A DNA stretch of 7,593 bases from JAZKAD01 sp040389305 (GTDB taxonomy: Bacteria > Pseudomonadota > Alphaproteobacteria > Rickettsiales > Rickettsiaceae). Of this stretch, positions 1 through 6,854 are shown piece by piece (the stretch's first letter is position 1; each line of letters starts with the position of its first letter). Both the position numbers and the translations under genes were made by a program. A model generated the notes under the pieces. It did not search any database. It worked only from the letters and a program-made list of their open reading frames with translations, and was not told the DNA's origin. The stretch lies in contig JAZKAD010000038.1 in the NCBI GenBank assembly GCA_040389305.1, positions 1 to 7,593 on the forward strand, given 5' to 3'.

Positions 1-612
1 TCAAATATCGATGATTTAAAAAAGTCTACGCGCGAACAACGTATTCAAGCTATGGCGGTTAAAAAACTATCCGAAGATAAATCTTTGAGCGAGATGACGG
101 ATGAGCAGATTAAAGATAAATTCGAGGAAATCAAAAAAGAGATAGTAGGCAGAGAAGGTGCTATTACTACCAGAGGTAACATTATTACCAGGGCATTTAG
201 AGATATAGGTGAAGATATTTGGAGGGGGATTGACCCTTATTCAAAATACAAAGACGTAGGAGTTCTTGAAAAAGAAAGAGAGCTTCTAGATCCCGTGAAA
301 GCTCCTAAAGAGATGGAGATTCAAGCACAAAAAGAGAAAATGCCAGAGGTAAAAACTTCTGAAAAAACAACTCCTATAACAGCTACAGCAGAGGATGTAG
401 CTCTATCTAAGCCAGCTGCGCATGAGGAGCTTTTTGACAAGAAGCGTCAAAGAGTACCCCCTGAAGCGCACCTTGAGGCAACTTCTATATCTCGTGATGT
501 AGAAAGCGTTAAAAGGGAAGTGCAAATGCATGTTGCTGCAACTAAGCAGGGGGATAGGGCCGGATTGCCCGCGAGAAGGAAGGGGGTTAAGAGATCCAGA
601 GAAGTTTATTAA
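1..612 (+). CDS. Hypothetical charged protein, 5'-truncated by window edge
   Basis: I do not recognise this protein. The frame is open to the first base: codons before the first ATG (position 52) read SNIDDLKKSTREQRIQA with no stop, so the gene probably starts outside the window and the 186-residue product from the ATG at 52 is a minimum. The visible part is very hydrophilic. It opens with a Lys/Glu-rich, probably helical stretch (EMTDEQIKDKFEEIKKEIV), then a short segment with aromatic residues (FRDIGEDIWRGIDPYSKY, about residues 50-66). A Pro/Thr/Lys/Glu-rich, probably disordered middle follows, and the tail is basic (LPARRKGVKRSREVY). There is no membrane segment and no signal peptide in the visible part. 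The stop at 610-612 lies 95 bases before sucA on the same strand. A secreted or host-directed protein is possible for such composition in an intracellular bacterium, but nothing in the sequence proves it. Confidence 0.7.
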   Translation, partial: SNIDDLKKSTREQRIQAMAVKKLSEDKSLSEMTDEQIKDKFEEIKKEIVGREGAITTRGNIITRAFRDIGEDIWRGIDPYSKYKDVGVLEKERELLDPVKAPKEMEIQAQKEKMPEVKTSEKTTPITATAEDVALSKPAAHEELFDKKRQRVPPEAHLEATSISRDVESVKREVQMHVAATKQGDRAGLPARRKGVKRSREVY

Positions 613-617
613 AGAAC

Positions 618-645
618 TTGCAAGTATTAGTAGTAAAAATATGTA
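618..645 (+). promoter_or_regulatory. Weak candidate promoter upstream of sucA
   Basis: In the 95-base gap before sucA, TTGCAA (618-623) is followed after 16 bases by TATGTA (640-645), a rough match to a sigma-70 type -35/-10 pair. The match is loose and AT-rich DNA gives such pairs by chance. It is listed only because a promoter for the sucA-sucB transcript is expected in this gap. Confidence 0.2.
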
Positions 646-707
646 CTATACCACTTAAATTAGGTAATATGCTGTCGGACTAGGCTAAGAGTATGCATGC
701 TTAATAA

Positions 708-3539
708 ATGGAGAGTGAAGTGAGAGATATAGAAGGGTCAAGTTTTTTATACGGAAGTAACGCCGTTTATATTGAGGAATTGTATCTGAAATACCTCAAG
801 AACAAGGATTCAGTAGATCAAAGTTGGTCTGCGTATTTTGATCAAGTTAAAGATGCAGGAGGAGCGCTGAACGCGTCCTTCGGAGCATCCTGGGGAGCTC
901 ATCCACAAATCATTGATGCACCCGATGATGCTGAAGTTCTTGTCAAAAAACCATCTTCTGTTGATCTTAAGGCTCCAAGCTCTGATAATCACTTTAAAGC
1001 AAAATTCCTCGCAGAAGCTTATCGTGAACGCGGACATTTTTTGTCTAAACTTGATCCATTAAATTTAGAACATATTATCGATAAAAAAGAAGCGGGCCTA
1101 AGTCCGGAAGAGGAAGGATTTGATCTCGAGAACTTGAATGAAGAAATTAATCTTCGGGGTGAATTTTTTGGCATGCAGAAATGCGCACTTAATAAGTTTA
1201 TCTCTATGCTAGATAGCACTTATTCAAAAAATATCGGATTCGAATTTAGCCATCTAACAAGTAGAGAAGAGAGAAATTGGCTTTATTCTGAAGTCGAATG
1301 TGCCACTAGGACATTTTCTCCGGAAGATCAAAGTTCTATGCTGCAGGATTTGGTAGAAGTGGAAGGCTTTGAGCGATATCTACATGTTAAATTTCCTGGA
1401 GCTAAGCGTTTTTCTGTAGAGGGAATCGATGCCTCCATAATTGCCTTACAAAAAGCGATTGAATATGGGGCTGATAACGGAATATCAGATGTTATTCTCG
1501 GTATGGCTCACCGTGGAAGGCTTTCAACTCTTGTAAAAGTTATGGGCAAACCGTACCGCGCTGTATTTTCAGAGTTTATGGGTACTAGCGCCATACCTAA
1601 AGATATTCCAGTATCTGGAGATGTAAAATATCACATTGGATATTCAAGTGACGCCACAACAAAAGCGGGAAATAAAGTGCATTTGTCACTAGCGTACAAC
1701 CCTTCTCATCTCGAGGCTATAAACCCAGTAGTTGCGGGCAAAACAAGAGCTCAGCAAGATGTAATGAGTGATTCTTCTCGCAAAAAAGTTATGGGAATGT
1801 TAGTGCATGGTGATGGTGCTTTTTGCGGGCAGGGAGTGGTGCCTGAATGCCTTATAATGTCAGGACTCGATGCTTATAATGTAGGTGGTATTTTTCACAT
1901 TATTACAAATAATCAAGTAAGTTTTACGGCAAATCCAGAGGATCAGCATCCTGGTCGTTATGCTACTGAAGTAGCAAAAATAGTAAATGCTCCGATAATT
2001 CACGTAAATGGAGATGATATTGAAGCTGTAGTTTTTGCTACCCATCTTGCATCAAAATATCGTCATAAATTTGGTAAGGATGTTGTTTTAGATATAATTG
2101 GCTATCGTAAATATGGCCATAATGAAGGCGACGAGCCTATGTATACGCAGCCAGTGATGTATGATGTGATCAAGACCAAGCAAACCCCAGCCGCAGTATA
2201 TGCGAATGACTTGGTTGCAAAGGGAGTGATTGCCGAAGGTGAATATCAAAATAGAAAAGACGCTTTTAAAAAGATTCTAGAAAAAGAATATGATGCTGCG
2301 AAAGATTTCAAGCCAAAGGCGCAGTGGTTAGAGGGTAGATGGTCTGGTTACAAACGCCCCGAAACTACAGAAGTCCAATGTATTACAGGTGTAGAAGTAG
2401 CGAATCTTAAGGAGCTCGGTGTTAGCCTTTGCAGAGAGCCAGAAAATTTTGCGATTAATCCTAAGCTTGTTAAGCTTTTTGGTCAAAGAAAGCTAGAGTT
2501 ACAGAATGGACAAGTTGACTGGGCCACTGCCGAACAACTTGCTTTCGCAACTCTACTTAGCGAAAATATACCAATCCGCTTAACTGGGGAAGACGCAGGT
2601 CGTGGTACATTTTCGCACCGACATTCGGTGCTTTATGACCAAAGGGATGGTAAGCGTTATATTCCGTTAAATAATCTATCGAGCTCCTATGCAAAATACG
2701 AAGTAGCGGACAGTAATTTATCGGAATACGGCGTTCTTGGTTTTGAATATGGCTATTCCCTTGTAAATCCAAAGCACTTAGTAATCTGGGAAGCTCAGTA
2801 TGGAGATTTTGCCAATGGTGCGCAGATAATTTTTGACCAATTTATCAGCTCCGCTGAAACAAAATGGCTGCGTATGAGTGGTCTTGTTGTACTTCTTCCT
2901 CATGGATATGAGGGTGGGGGTTCAGAGCATAGCTCTGCACGTCTTGAGCGCTTTTTGCAGCTTGCAGCAGAAGACAATATGCAAATAGTGAATCCAACGA
3001 CACCAGCGTCTTTGTTTCATCTTCTTAGAAGGCAAATGCATAGAGATTTTCAAAAGCCTTTGATAGTAATGTCTCCCAAATCATTGCTAAGGCATAAGCT
3101 AGTTGTATCAAGTATTGATGATCTTGCTTCTGGCACGAGCTTTCTCCCAGTGATTGGAGAAATAGACAAAGATATTAAAAACGAAAATGTAAAGCGCGTG
3201 ATAATGTGCAGCGGCAAGGTGTATTATGATCTGCTTGAGCTGCGGAGGACGAAAGGCTTGAATATTGCAATTATTAGGATAGAGCAGTATTATCCATTTC
3301 CTAAAACGCATCTAACTTCGGAAATAGCTCAATATAAAAATGCTACTGAATTTATTTGGTGCCAAGAAGAGCCTCAGAATATGGGGGCTTGGTATTTTAT
3401 CAAACCTTATTTAAGTGAGATAATAAATAGTAAAATAGAATATATTGGCAGAGAGCCTGCTGCGTCTCCGGCAGTAGGTTCCTTGTACCTGCATAATAAA
3501 GAGCAACAAGATTTATTGAATAAAGCGCTAAGTTTATAA
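708..3539 (+). CDS. sucA: 2-oxoglutarate dehydrogenase E1 component
   Basis: This thiamine-diphosphate-dependent E1 subunit decarboxylates 2-oxoglutarate and transfers the succinyl group to the lipoyl arm of SucB, in the TCA cycle and the cytoplasm. At 943 residues it has the normal family length and no frameshift. The N-terminal E2-binding motif FLYGSNAVYIEELY is at about residues 13-26. GMAHRGRL (265-272) is the conserved active-site histidine region. The ThDP/metal motif runs from G368-D369 to N401-N402 (GDGAF ... NNQVSFT). YGHNEGDEP and the transketolase-like pyrimidine domain follow, with LTGEDAGRGTFSHRHSV (625-641) and HGYEGGGSEHSSARLER (732-748), then the C-terminal domain. The ATG at 708 has no good ribosome binding site. 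A GTG at 720, also in frame, has GGAG six bases upstream and would shorten the protein by four residues, so it is at least as likely to be the true start. sucB follows after 40 bases, indicating an operon. Confidence 0.97.
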   Translation: MESEVRDIEGSSFLYGSNAVYIEELYLKYLKNKDSVDQSWSAYFDQVKDAGGALNASFGASWGAHPQIIDAPDDAEVLVKKPSSVDLKAPSSDNHFKAKFLAEAYRERGHFLSKLDPLNLEHIIDKKEAGLSPEEEGFDLENLNEEINLRGEFFGMQKCALNKFISMLDSTYSKNIGFEFSHLTSREERNWLYSEVECATRTFSPEDQSSMLQDLVEVEGFERYLHVKFPGAKRFSVEGIDASIIALQKAIEYGADNGISDVILGMAHRGRLSTLVKVMGKPYRAVFSEFMGTSAIPKDIPVSGDVKYHIGYSSDATTKAGNKVHLSLAYNPSHLEAINPVVAGKTRAQQDVMSDSSRKKVMGMLVHGDGAFCGQGVVPECLIMSGLDAYNVGGIFHIITNNQVSFTANPEDQHPGRYATEVAKIVNAPIIHVNGDDIEAVVFATHLASKYRHKFGKDVVLDIIGYRKYGHNEGDEPMYTQPVMYDVIKTKQTPAAVYANDLVAKGVIAEGEYQNRKDAFKKILEKEYDAAKDFKPKAQWLEGRWSGYKRPETTEVQCITGVEVANLKELGVSLCREPENFAINPKLVKLFGQRKLELQNGQVDWATAEQLAFATLLSENIPIRLTGEDAGRGTFSHRHSVLYDQRDGKRYIPLNNLSSSYAKYEVADSNLSEYGVLGFEYGYSLVNPKHLVIWEAQYGDFANGAQIIFDQFISSAETKWLRMSGLVVLLPHGYEGGGSEHSSARLERFLQLAAEDNMQIVNPTTPASLFHLLRRQMHRDFQKPLIVMSPKSLLRHKLVVSSIDDLASGTSFLPVIGEIDKDIKNENVKRVIMCSGKVYYDLLELRRTKGLNIAIIRIEQYYPFPKTHLTSEIAQYKNATEFIWCQEEPQNMGAWYFIKPYLSEIINSKIEYIGREPAASPAVGSLYLHNKEQQDLLNKALSL
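710..713 (+). promoter_or_regulatory. Ribosome binding site favouring a GTG start for sucA
   Basis: GGAG at 710-713 lies six bases before the in-frame GTG at 720 and overlaps the ATG at 708. Sequence upstream of that ATG (gcatgcttaata) has no Shine-Dalgarno-like stretch. This supports initiation at 720. Both starts leave the conserved E1 N-terminal motif intact, so conservation cannot decide between them. Confidence 0.45.
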
Positions 3540-3579
3540 TAAATAGCACAAGGCATATAGTTGAAAAAAGAGGAAAATA

Positions 3580-4788
3580 ATGAGTATAGAAATAATAGTT
3601 CCAGCCCTTGGTGAATCAGTATCTGAGGCTACTATAGCTAAATGGCATAAAAAACCAGGTGAATCTGTAAAAGTAGATGAATTAATACTGGAGCTTGAAA
3701 CGGAGAAAGTAACCCTAGAGGTTTGCGCCTCTGCAACTGGAGTAATTGAATCTATAGCCAAAGAAGCGGGCGCAAATGTAGCGGTTGGCGAAGTTGTTGG
3801 CAAGATTAAAGAAGGCGGGGTTGCGTCCGCTCCCGCCGCGTCTTCTGCCGAACCTCCAAAGGTTTCAGAAAATAAAAAACCAGAATCCTCTCCGGCGGAA
3901 ATGCTGCCGCCTTCTGCGGCTCGCATCATATCCGAGAATAACCTTGACGCTGAAAAGATTTCTGGTAGCGGCAAAGATGGGCGTATCACTAAGGGTGACG
4001 CTATGGAATATCAAAAAAATAGCAGCTCTATTTCGGCCATTCAATCCTCTGTGCAACCCTCTACTCAACCCCCCGTTCAATCTTCTGATAAACCAGAGGA
4101 GAGGGTGAAAATGTCTCGTCTTCGCAAGACAATTGCGCAGCGTTTAAAAGATTCCCAAAATACCGCAGCTATTTTGACGACATTCAACGAAATAGATATG
4201 ACGAATGTAATCGCGCTACGGACTAAATATCGCGAAGAGTTTGAAAAAAAGCATGGCATTAAGCTGGGCTTTATGTCTTTCTTTATTAAAGCTACAGTGG
4301 AGGCGTTAAAAGCTATTCCTGCCGTAAATGCTGAGTTAGAGGGCGACGAACTTGTATATAAAAAATATTACGACATCGGTGTTGCTGTTGGTACGAAGCA
4401 AGGTTTGGTAGTTCCAGTACTACGAGCAGCTGACCGCAAAAGTTTTTATGAGATCGAAGCCGATATTGTAGATTTCGGCAAAAGAGCTAGAGATGGGAAG
4501 CTTGCTATGTCTGACCTTATGGGCGCTACATTTTCTATTTCGAATGGTGGTGTCTATGGCTCTCTCATGTCTACGCCTATTATCAACCCACCTCAAGCAG
4601 GTATTCTAGGAATTCATAAAACACAAGATAGACCTATGGCTATTGGAGGGAAGGTTGAAATCCGCCAGATGATGTATATAGCCCTGTCTTATGACCATAG
4701 AATAGTTGATGGACAGGAAGCCGTAACATTTTTAGTAAAAATCAAGGAAGCGATTGAAAATCCAGAAAGGTTATTGCTTGGATTGTAG
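3580..4788 (+). CDS. sucB: Dihydrolipoyl succinyltransferase, E2 of 2-oxoglutarate dehydrogenase
   Basis: This is the core E2 subunit of the 2-oxoglutarate dehydrogenase complex. It takes the succinyl group from SucA on a swinging lipoyl arm and passes it to CoA. Domains in order are one lipoyl domain (about residues 2-76), with the lipoylated lysine K43 in the ETEKV motif; an Ala/Pro/Ser/Glu linker (77-106); the peripheral subunit-binding domain (about 108-145, PSAARIISENNLDAEKISGSGKDGRITKGD), which docks E1 and E3; a Ser/Gln/Pro linker; and the catalytic acetyltransferase-fold domain (about 170-402). The catalytic motif YDHRIVDG places H373 and D377 as the active-site pair. At 402 residues it is the usual length, with a single lipoyl domain as in SucB rather than the multiple domains often found in AceF. 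An AGAGGA ribosome binding site sits a few bases before the ATG. It is 40 bases behind sucA, so the two are surely co-transcribed. The E3 subunit (lpd) is not in the window. Confidence 0.97.
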   Translation: MSIEIIVPALGESVSEATIAKWHKKPGESVKVDELILELETEKVTLEVCASATGVIESIAKEAGANVAVGEVVGKIKEGGVASAPAASSAEPPKVSENKKPESSPAEMLPPSAARIISENNLDAEKISGSGKDGRITKGDAMEYQKNSSSISAIQSSVQPSTQPPVQSSDKPEERVKMSRLRKTIAQRLKDSQNTAAILTTFNEIDMTNVIALRTKYREEFEKKHGIKLGFMSFFIKATVEALKAIPAVNAELEGDELVYKKYYDIGVAVGTKQGLVVPVLRAADRKSFYEIEADIVDFGKRARDGKLAMSDLMGATFSISNGGVYGSLMSTPIINPPQAGILGIHKTQDRPMAIGGKVEIRQMMYIALSYDHRIVDGQEAVTFLVKIKEAIENPERLLLGL

Positions 4789-4807
4789 AAGGAAATATCG
4801 CTCCGAG

Positions 4808-4897
4808 GTGAAGCGTCATCCATGGCGAAAGCGGGAATTCTAGAATTTAACTTCCCGAGCTCCCGCATAGCCAAGACAAGAACTCAGGTCGCTTCAC
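4808..4897 (+). repeat. Nested palindromic element between sucB and lptF
   Basis: Outer arms GTGAAGCG (4808-4815) and CGCTTCAC (4890-4897) are perfect inverted repeats. Inside them lie TGGC (4823-4826)/GCCA (4870-4873) and GCGGGA (4831-4836)/TCCCGC (4861-4866). An alternative inner pairing is CGGGAA (4832-4837)/TTCCCG (4852-4857), and AATTCTAGAATT (4836-4847) is a perfect 12-base palindrome. The left half (CGTCAT...GCGAAAGCGGGAATTCTAG) resembles, from memory, the small dispersed repeat found in many Rickettsiales and other genomes that reads as GATTCCCGCTTTCGCGGGAA on the other strand. The whole element has no stop codon in the lptF frame and contains the ATG at 4822, so it could be translated as an N-terminal extension in the manner of Rickettsia palindromic elements. 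As RNA it could also act as a processing or stability hairpin between sucB and lptF. Confidence 0.65.
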
Positions 4898-6048
4898 TTT
4901 TTGTAATTATGATGGTTATGAAAAAAATACCTATATATCAAAAGCACATAGCGTACTGTATAGCCAAACCCACTTTTGGAATAATTTTAATCATGACAGG
5001 CCTTGTGTGGCTTAGTCAGACAATCAAACTAATCTATTTGTTTGATAAAGGGATTGCATTCTACGATTTTTGTTATCTTGTAATTTTGGTGTTACCTTCT
5101 TTATTTTTCGCTATTCTACCCTTTGGAGTCGTAGTTGGAACGCTCATAGGATATAATGAGCTTAGCCACGACAGAGAGCTTGTGGTCCTTAGTAACAGCG
5201 GGCTTACTCCTTACGATCTCATCAAGCCAGCCTTAGCCCTAGCGCTTGGGATTACTCTAGTAGGTTATTTTATTTCTTTATATCTCCTTCCTTTATCTTA
5301 TTCGAAGCTAAAAACTACATTAAATGATTTTCGCGATAACTATGTATCTAATCTAATTCAACCCAGAGTATTTACCCCTATATCCAAAAATGTTACGCTT
5401 TATGTTTCGGGAAAAGATACAAATGGCGTACTTCAAGGGGTTATCCTCTTTGAAAGACAGCATGGCGATGAAATGTCTGTGCTATTTGCAAAAACAGGGC
5501 GTATATACATAAAAGATCACGAGCCTTATTATGAGCTGCGCGATGGAACTCGTCAGCTAGTTGATAAAAATGGACGTATTAGTCAAATGAGTTTTGACAA
5601 TTTATTAGTAGCGCTTAAAACTCCGCAGAGCTGCAGTGATGCAGAAAAAGATCAAGTTGGTAAATGCCAGCGCATCGTAAATTATGGAGCTAAAAATCTT
5701 CAGGAATATTTTTTGAGTGAGTTATTTGACCCAGAATATGATCTAGGCGAAATAAAAAAAGTGAAACTAAGGGCTGAAGGGCATCAGAGAATTGTTTGGC
5801 CTTTATACAGCCTTGTAGTAACTTGTTTGACTCTCGCAATTTTTATGCAAAATCCTTATAGTAGGCGTGGCAATACAGTGGTATTAGTAAAAGCAGCGGT
5901 GGCTGCAGTAATAGTTATTGTAATACATTTCGGGTTACAAAATGCAGCTTCTAAAATTGAAATCATCAATCTTGCACTTTACGCTAATGTAGTATTATGT
6001 TTGGGAATAAGTTATTATTTATTAAATTATAGAGAGAATAAAATATGA
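4822..6048 (+). CDS. lptF: LPS export ABC transporter permease LptF (LptF/LptG family)
   Basis: This is an inner-membrane permease of the LptB2FGC complex, which extracts lipopolysaccharide and passes it to the LptA bridge. The layout is typical of YjgP/YjgQ proteins. Counting from the ATG at 4822, membrane helices lie near residues 50-73, 83-110 and 134-157, a periplasmic beta-jellyroll near 160-315, and three more helices near 322-342, 352-370 and 381-402. The family motif before helix 3 (ELSHDRELVVLSNSGLTPYDL, 113-133) is clear. The jellyroll segment (VFTPISKNVTLYVSGKDTNGVLQGVILF) looks like alphaproteobacterial LptF rather than LptG, although LptG cannot be fully excluded. The start is uncertain: family-like sequence begins at MKKIPIYQKH (ATG 4918; other ATGs at 4909 and 4912), giving about 376 residues, the usual length. 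The longer form starts inside a palindromic element, with GAGGTG 11 bases upstream. The stop overlaps tatA. Confidence 0.85.
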   Translation: MAKAGILEFNFPSSRIAKTRTQVASLFVIMMVMKKIPIYQKHIAYCIAKPTFGIILIMTGLVWLSQTIKLIYLFDKGIAFYDFCYLVILVLPSLFFAILPFGVVVGTLIGYNELSHDRELVVLSNSGLTPYDLIKPALALALGITLVGYFISLYLLPLSYSKLKTTLNDFRDNYVSNLIQPRVFTPISKNVTLYVSGKDTNGVLQGVILFERQHGDEMSVLFAKTGRIYIKDHEPYYELRDGTRQLVDKNGRISQMSFDNLLVALKTPQSCSDAEKDQVGKCQRIVNYGAKNLQEYFLSELFDPEYDLGEIKKVKLRAEGHQRIVWPLYSLVVTCLTLAIFMQNPYSRRGNTVVLVKAAVAAVIVIVIHFGLQNAASKIEIINLALYANVVLCLGISYYLLNYRENKI

Positions 6049-6203
6049 TGGGTATGAGTTTGGGTCATTTGGTTATAATTCTTGTAATAGTGCTTGTTCT
6101 ATTCGGAGCTGGTAAGCTTCCAAAAGTCATGGAAGACCTCGGAAAGGGCCTCAAGGCCTTTAAAGACGGTATGAAAGGCGATGAGGATAAACCCAAGGAA
6201 TAA
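6045..6203 (+). CDS. tatA: Twin-arginine translocase subunit TatA (TatA/E type)
   Basis: A 52-residue protein of the Tat pathway, which exports folded proteins across the inner membrane; TatA oligomers form the translocation pore or weaken the bilayer. One short N-terminal membrane helix (about residues 8-20, HLVIILVIVLVLF) is followed by the invariant FG hinge (F20-G21), KLP, an amphipathic helix (KVMEDLGKGLKAFKDGM, 27-43) and a short charged tail. It is shorter than many TatA proteins but complete, and the short tail fits TatA/TatE better than TatB. The ATG at 6045 overlaps the lptF stop (ATGA), so translation is probably coupled. An adjacent second ATG (6048) or the one at 6054 could be used instead. 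No tatB or tatC is adjacent. There is no strong ribosome binding site of its own, only AGAGAG at 6031-6036. Confidence 0.92.
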   Translation: MMGMSLGHLVIILVIVLVLFGAGKLPKVMEDLGKGLKAFKDGMKGDEDKPKE

Positions 6204-6252
6204 CCCATCAATTGATCGAATAGCGATGTTGCTTTCGAGCTCATGAAAATCC

Positions 6253-6297
6253 ATTCAGCTAGTAGTACGCACTTTAAGCGCGTACTACTTTCTGAAT
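6253..6297. terminator. Strong hairpin after tatA, likely bidirectional terminator
   Basis: AGTAGTACGC (6261-6270) pairs perfectly with GCGTACTACT (6280-6289) around a 9-base loop. The stem continues after a two-base internal mismatch with ATTCAG (6253-6258)/CTGAAT (6292-6297), making 16 base pairs. It sits 50 bases after the tatA stop and 45 bases beyond the stop of the convergent Ala-rich gene, the right place to end both transcripts. There is no long T-run on the + side (only TT before the outer arm). On the - side the stem is followed by GGATTTTCAT, a short T-run. It may therefore be a terminator or only a transcript-end stabiliser. Confidence 0.5.
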
Positions 6298-6329
6298 TGC
6301 AGAGTCGCCTTTGGCTCTTCGCAATGACG
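6296..6329. repeat. Short dispersed-type palindromic repeat
   Basis: ATTGC (6296-6300) and GCAAT (6321-6325) are inverted ends around AGAGTCGCC-TTT-GGCTCT, which can fold on itself (GCC 6307-6309 with GGC 6313-6315, AGA with TCT). The ending CTTCGCAATGACG matches, from memory, the common intergenic repeat of many Rickettsiales and other bacteria that reads CGTCATTGCGA on the other strand. It directly abuts and slightly overlaps the hairpin at 6253-6297. No second copy is in this window, so calling it a repeat rests on resemblance. Confidence 0.5.
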
Positions 6330-6341
6330 AACAGAAGAATC

Positions 6342-6854
6342 TTAAGCGTGATCAGTAGCAGGCTCGTGACTAGCTCCCGCTAACTCAACTGGTGCAGCTG
6401 CTAGCTCAACTGGCGCAGCAACTGCTACTAGAGGTTCATTACAAATATGTTCGCTAGAAGTACAAGCAGCCTCGATTTTATCACGCGCAACTTGGCTTAG
6501 TAATTCTGTTGCCTTTGCGGTAGCTGCAACCTGAAGACTCTTAACCCCATTATGTACCTGACCTTGCACAGCAGTCATTGCTTGATCTGCTACAGCTCCA
6601 ATGGACGAAACAAGGGCATCTTGGACGCTTTTCGGTAATGGAGATTGCGCTAGTGCTGCTGTCAATGTAGTTATTAATGCCTCTTTCGCTGCAGTTTTTA
6701 TAACTGCCTCCGTGCTATCAAACGCACCTCCGCAGCAACTAGATGCGGTGTATGGGGCTTTAGTTGTGTCAGCGACAGTGTGAGCAGCGGCCTTAACATC
6801 TTTATGTGGTACGGGGATCAAGTTACTTGTGGTGTTTACTTGTGTTGCTGTCAT
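6342..6854 (-). CDS. Alanine-rich hypothetical protein
   Basis: I do not recognise this 170-residue protein. It is a credible gene: AAGGA (6864-6868 on the opposite strand) lies nine bases before the ATG, and the composition is protein-like and consistent throughout. Alanine makes up 37 of 170 residues; there is no Trp and almost no other aromatic residue. The polar N-terminal part (1-45) ends in SSCCGG (C40, C41). A long segment of probable amphipathic helices follows (about 47-130), rich in Ala, Val, Thr and Gln, with further cysteines at C131 and C138. The C terminus carries a tandem repeat AAPVELA (146-152, 153-159) and a His/Asp-containing end. There is no signal peptide and no clear membrane helix. 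It is convergent with tatA and lies downstream of pssA with a 225-base gap, so it probably has its own promoter. Helical bundles of this kind occur in phasin-like and surface or effector proteins, but the function is unknown. Confidence 0.75.
   Translation of the reverse strand: MTATQVNTTSNLIPVPHKDVKAAAHTVADTTKAPYTASSCCGGAFDSTEAVIKTAAKEALITTLTAALAQSPLPKSVQDALVSSIGAVADQAMTAVQGQVHNGVKSLQVAATAKATELLSQVARDKIEAACTSSEHICNEPLVAVAAPVELAAAPVELAGASHEPATDHA
6378..6419 (-). repeat. 21-base tandem duplication inside the Ala-rich gene
   Basis: Two adjacent 21-base units (6399-6419 and 6378-6398) differ at three of 21 positions, and all three differences are synonymous: both encode AAPVELA (residues 146-152 and 153-159). 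This is a small in-frame duplication that has kept its protein sequence. Confidence 0.85.

Noticed and set aside
708..3539. Possible pyruvate dehydrogenase E1 identity instead of SucA
   Set aside because: The single long chain with the FLYG...YIEELY N terminus and the GTFSHRHSV and GYEGGGSEHSSAR motifs is specific for 2-oxoglutarate dehydrogenase E1, and sucB follows directly.
3534..3989. A 151-codon - strand open frame
   Set aside because: It lies opposite the lipoyl and linker region of sucB. Its Ser/Ala/Thr-rich translation is a shadow of the Ala/Glu/Pro-rich sucB codons.
3785..4108. A 107-codon + strand open frame inside sucB
   Set aside because: It is out of frame within an intact sucB and covers its linkers; the Leu/Pro/Arg-rich translation is typical of a shifted frame.
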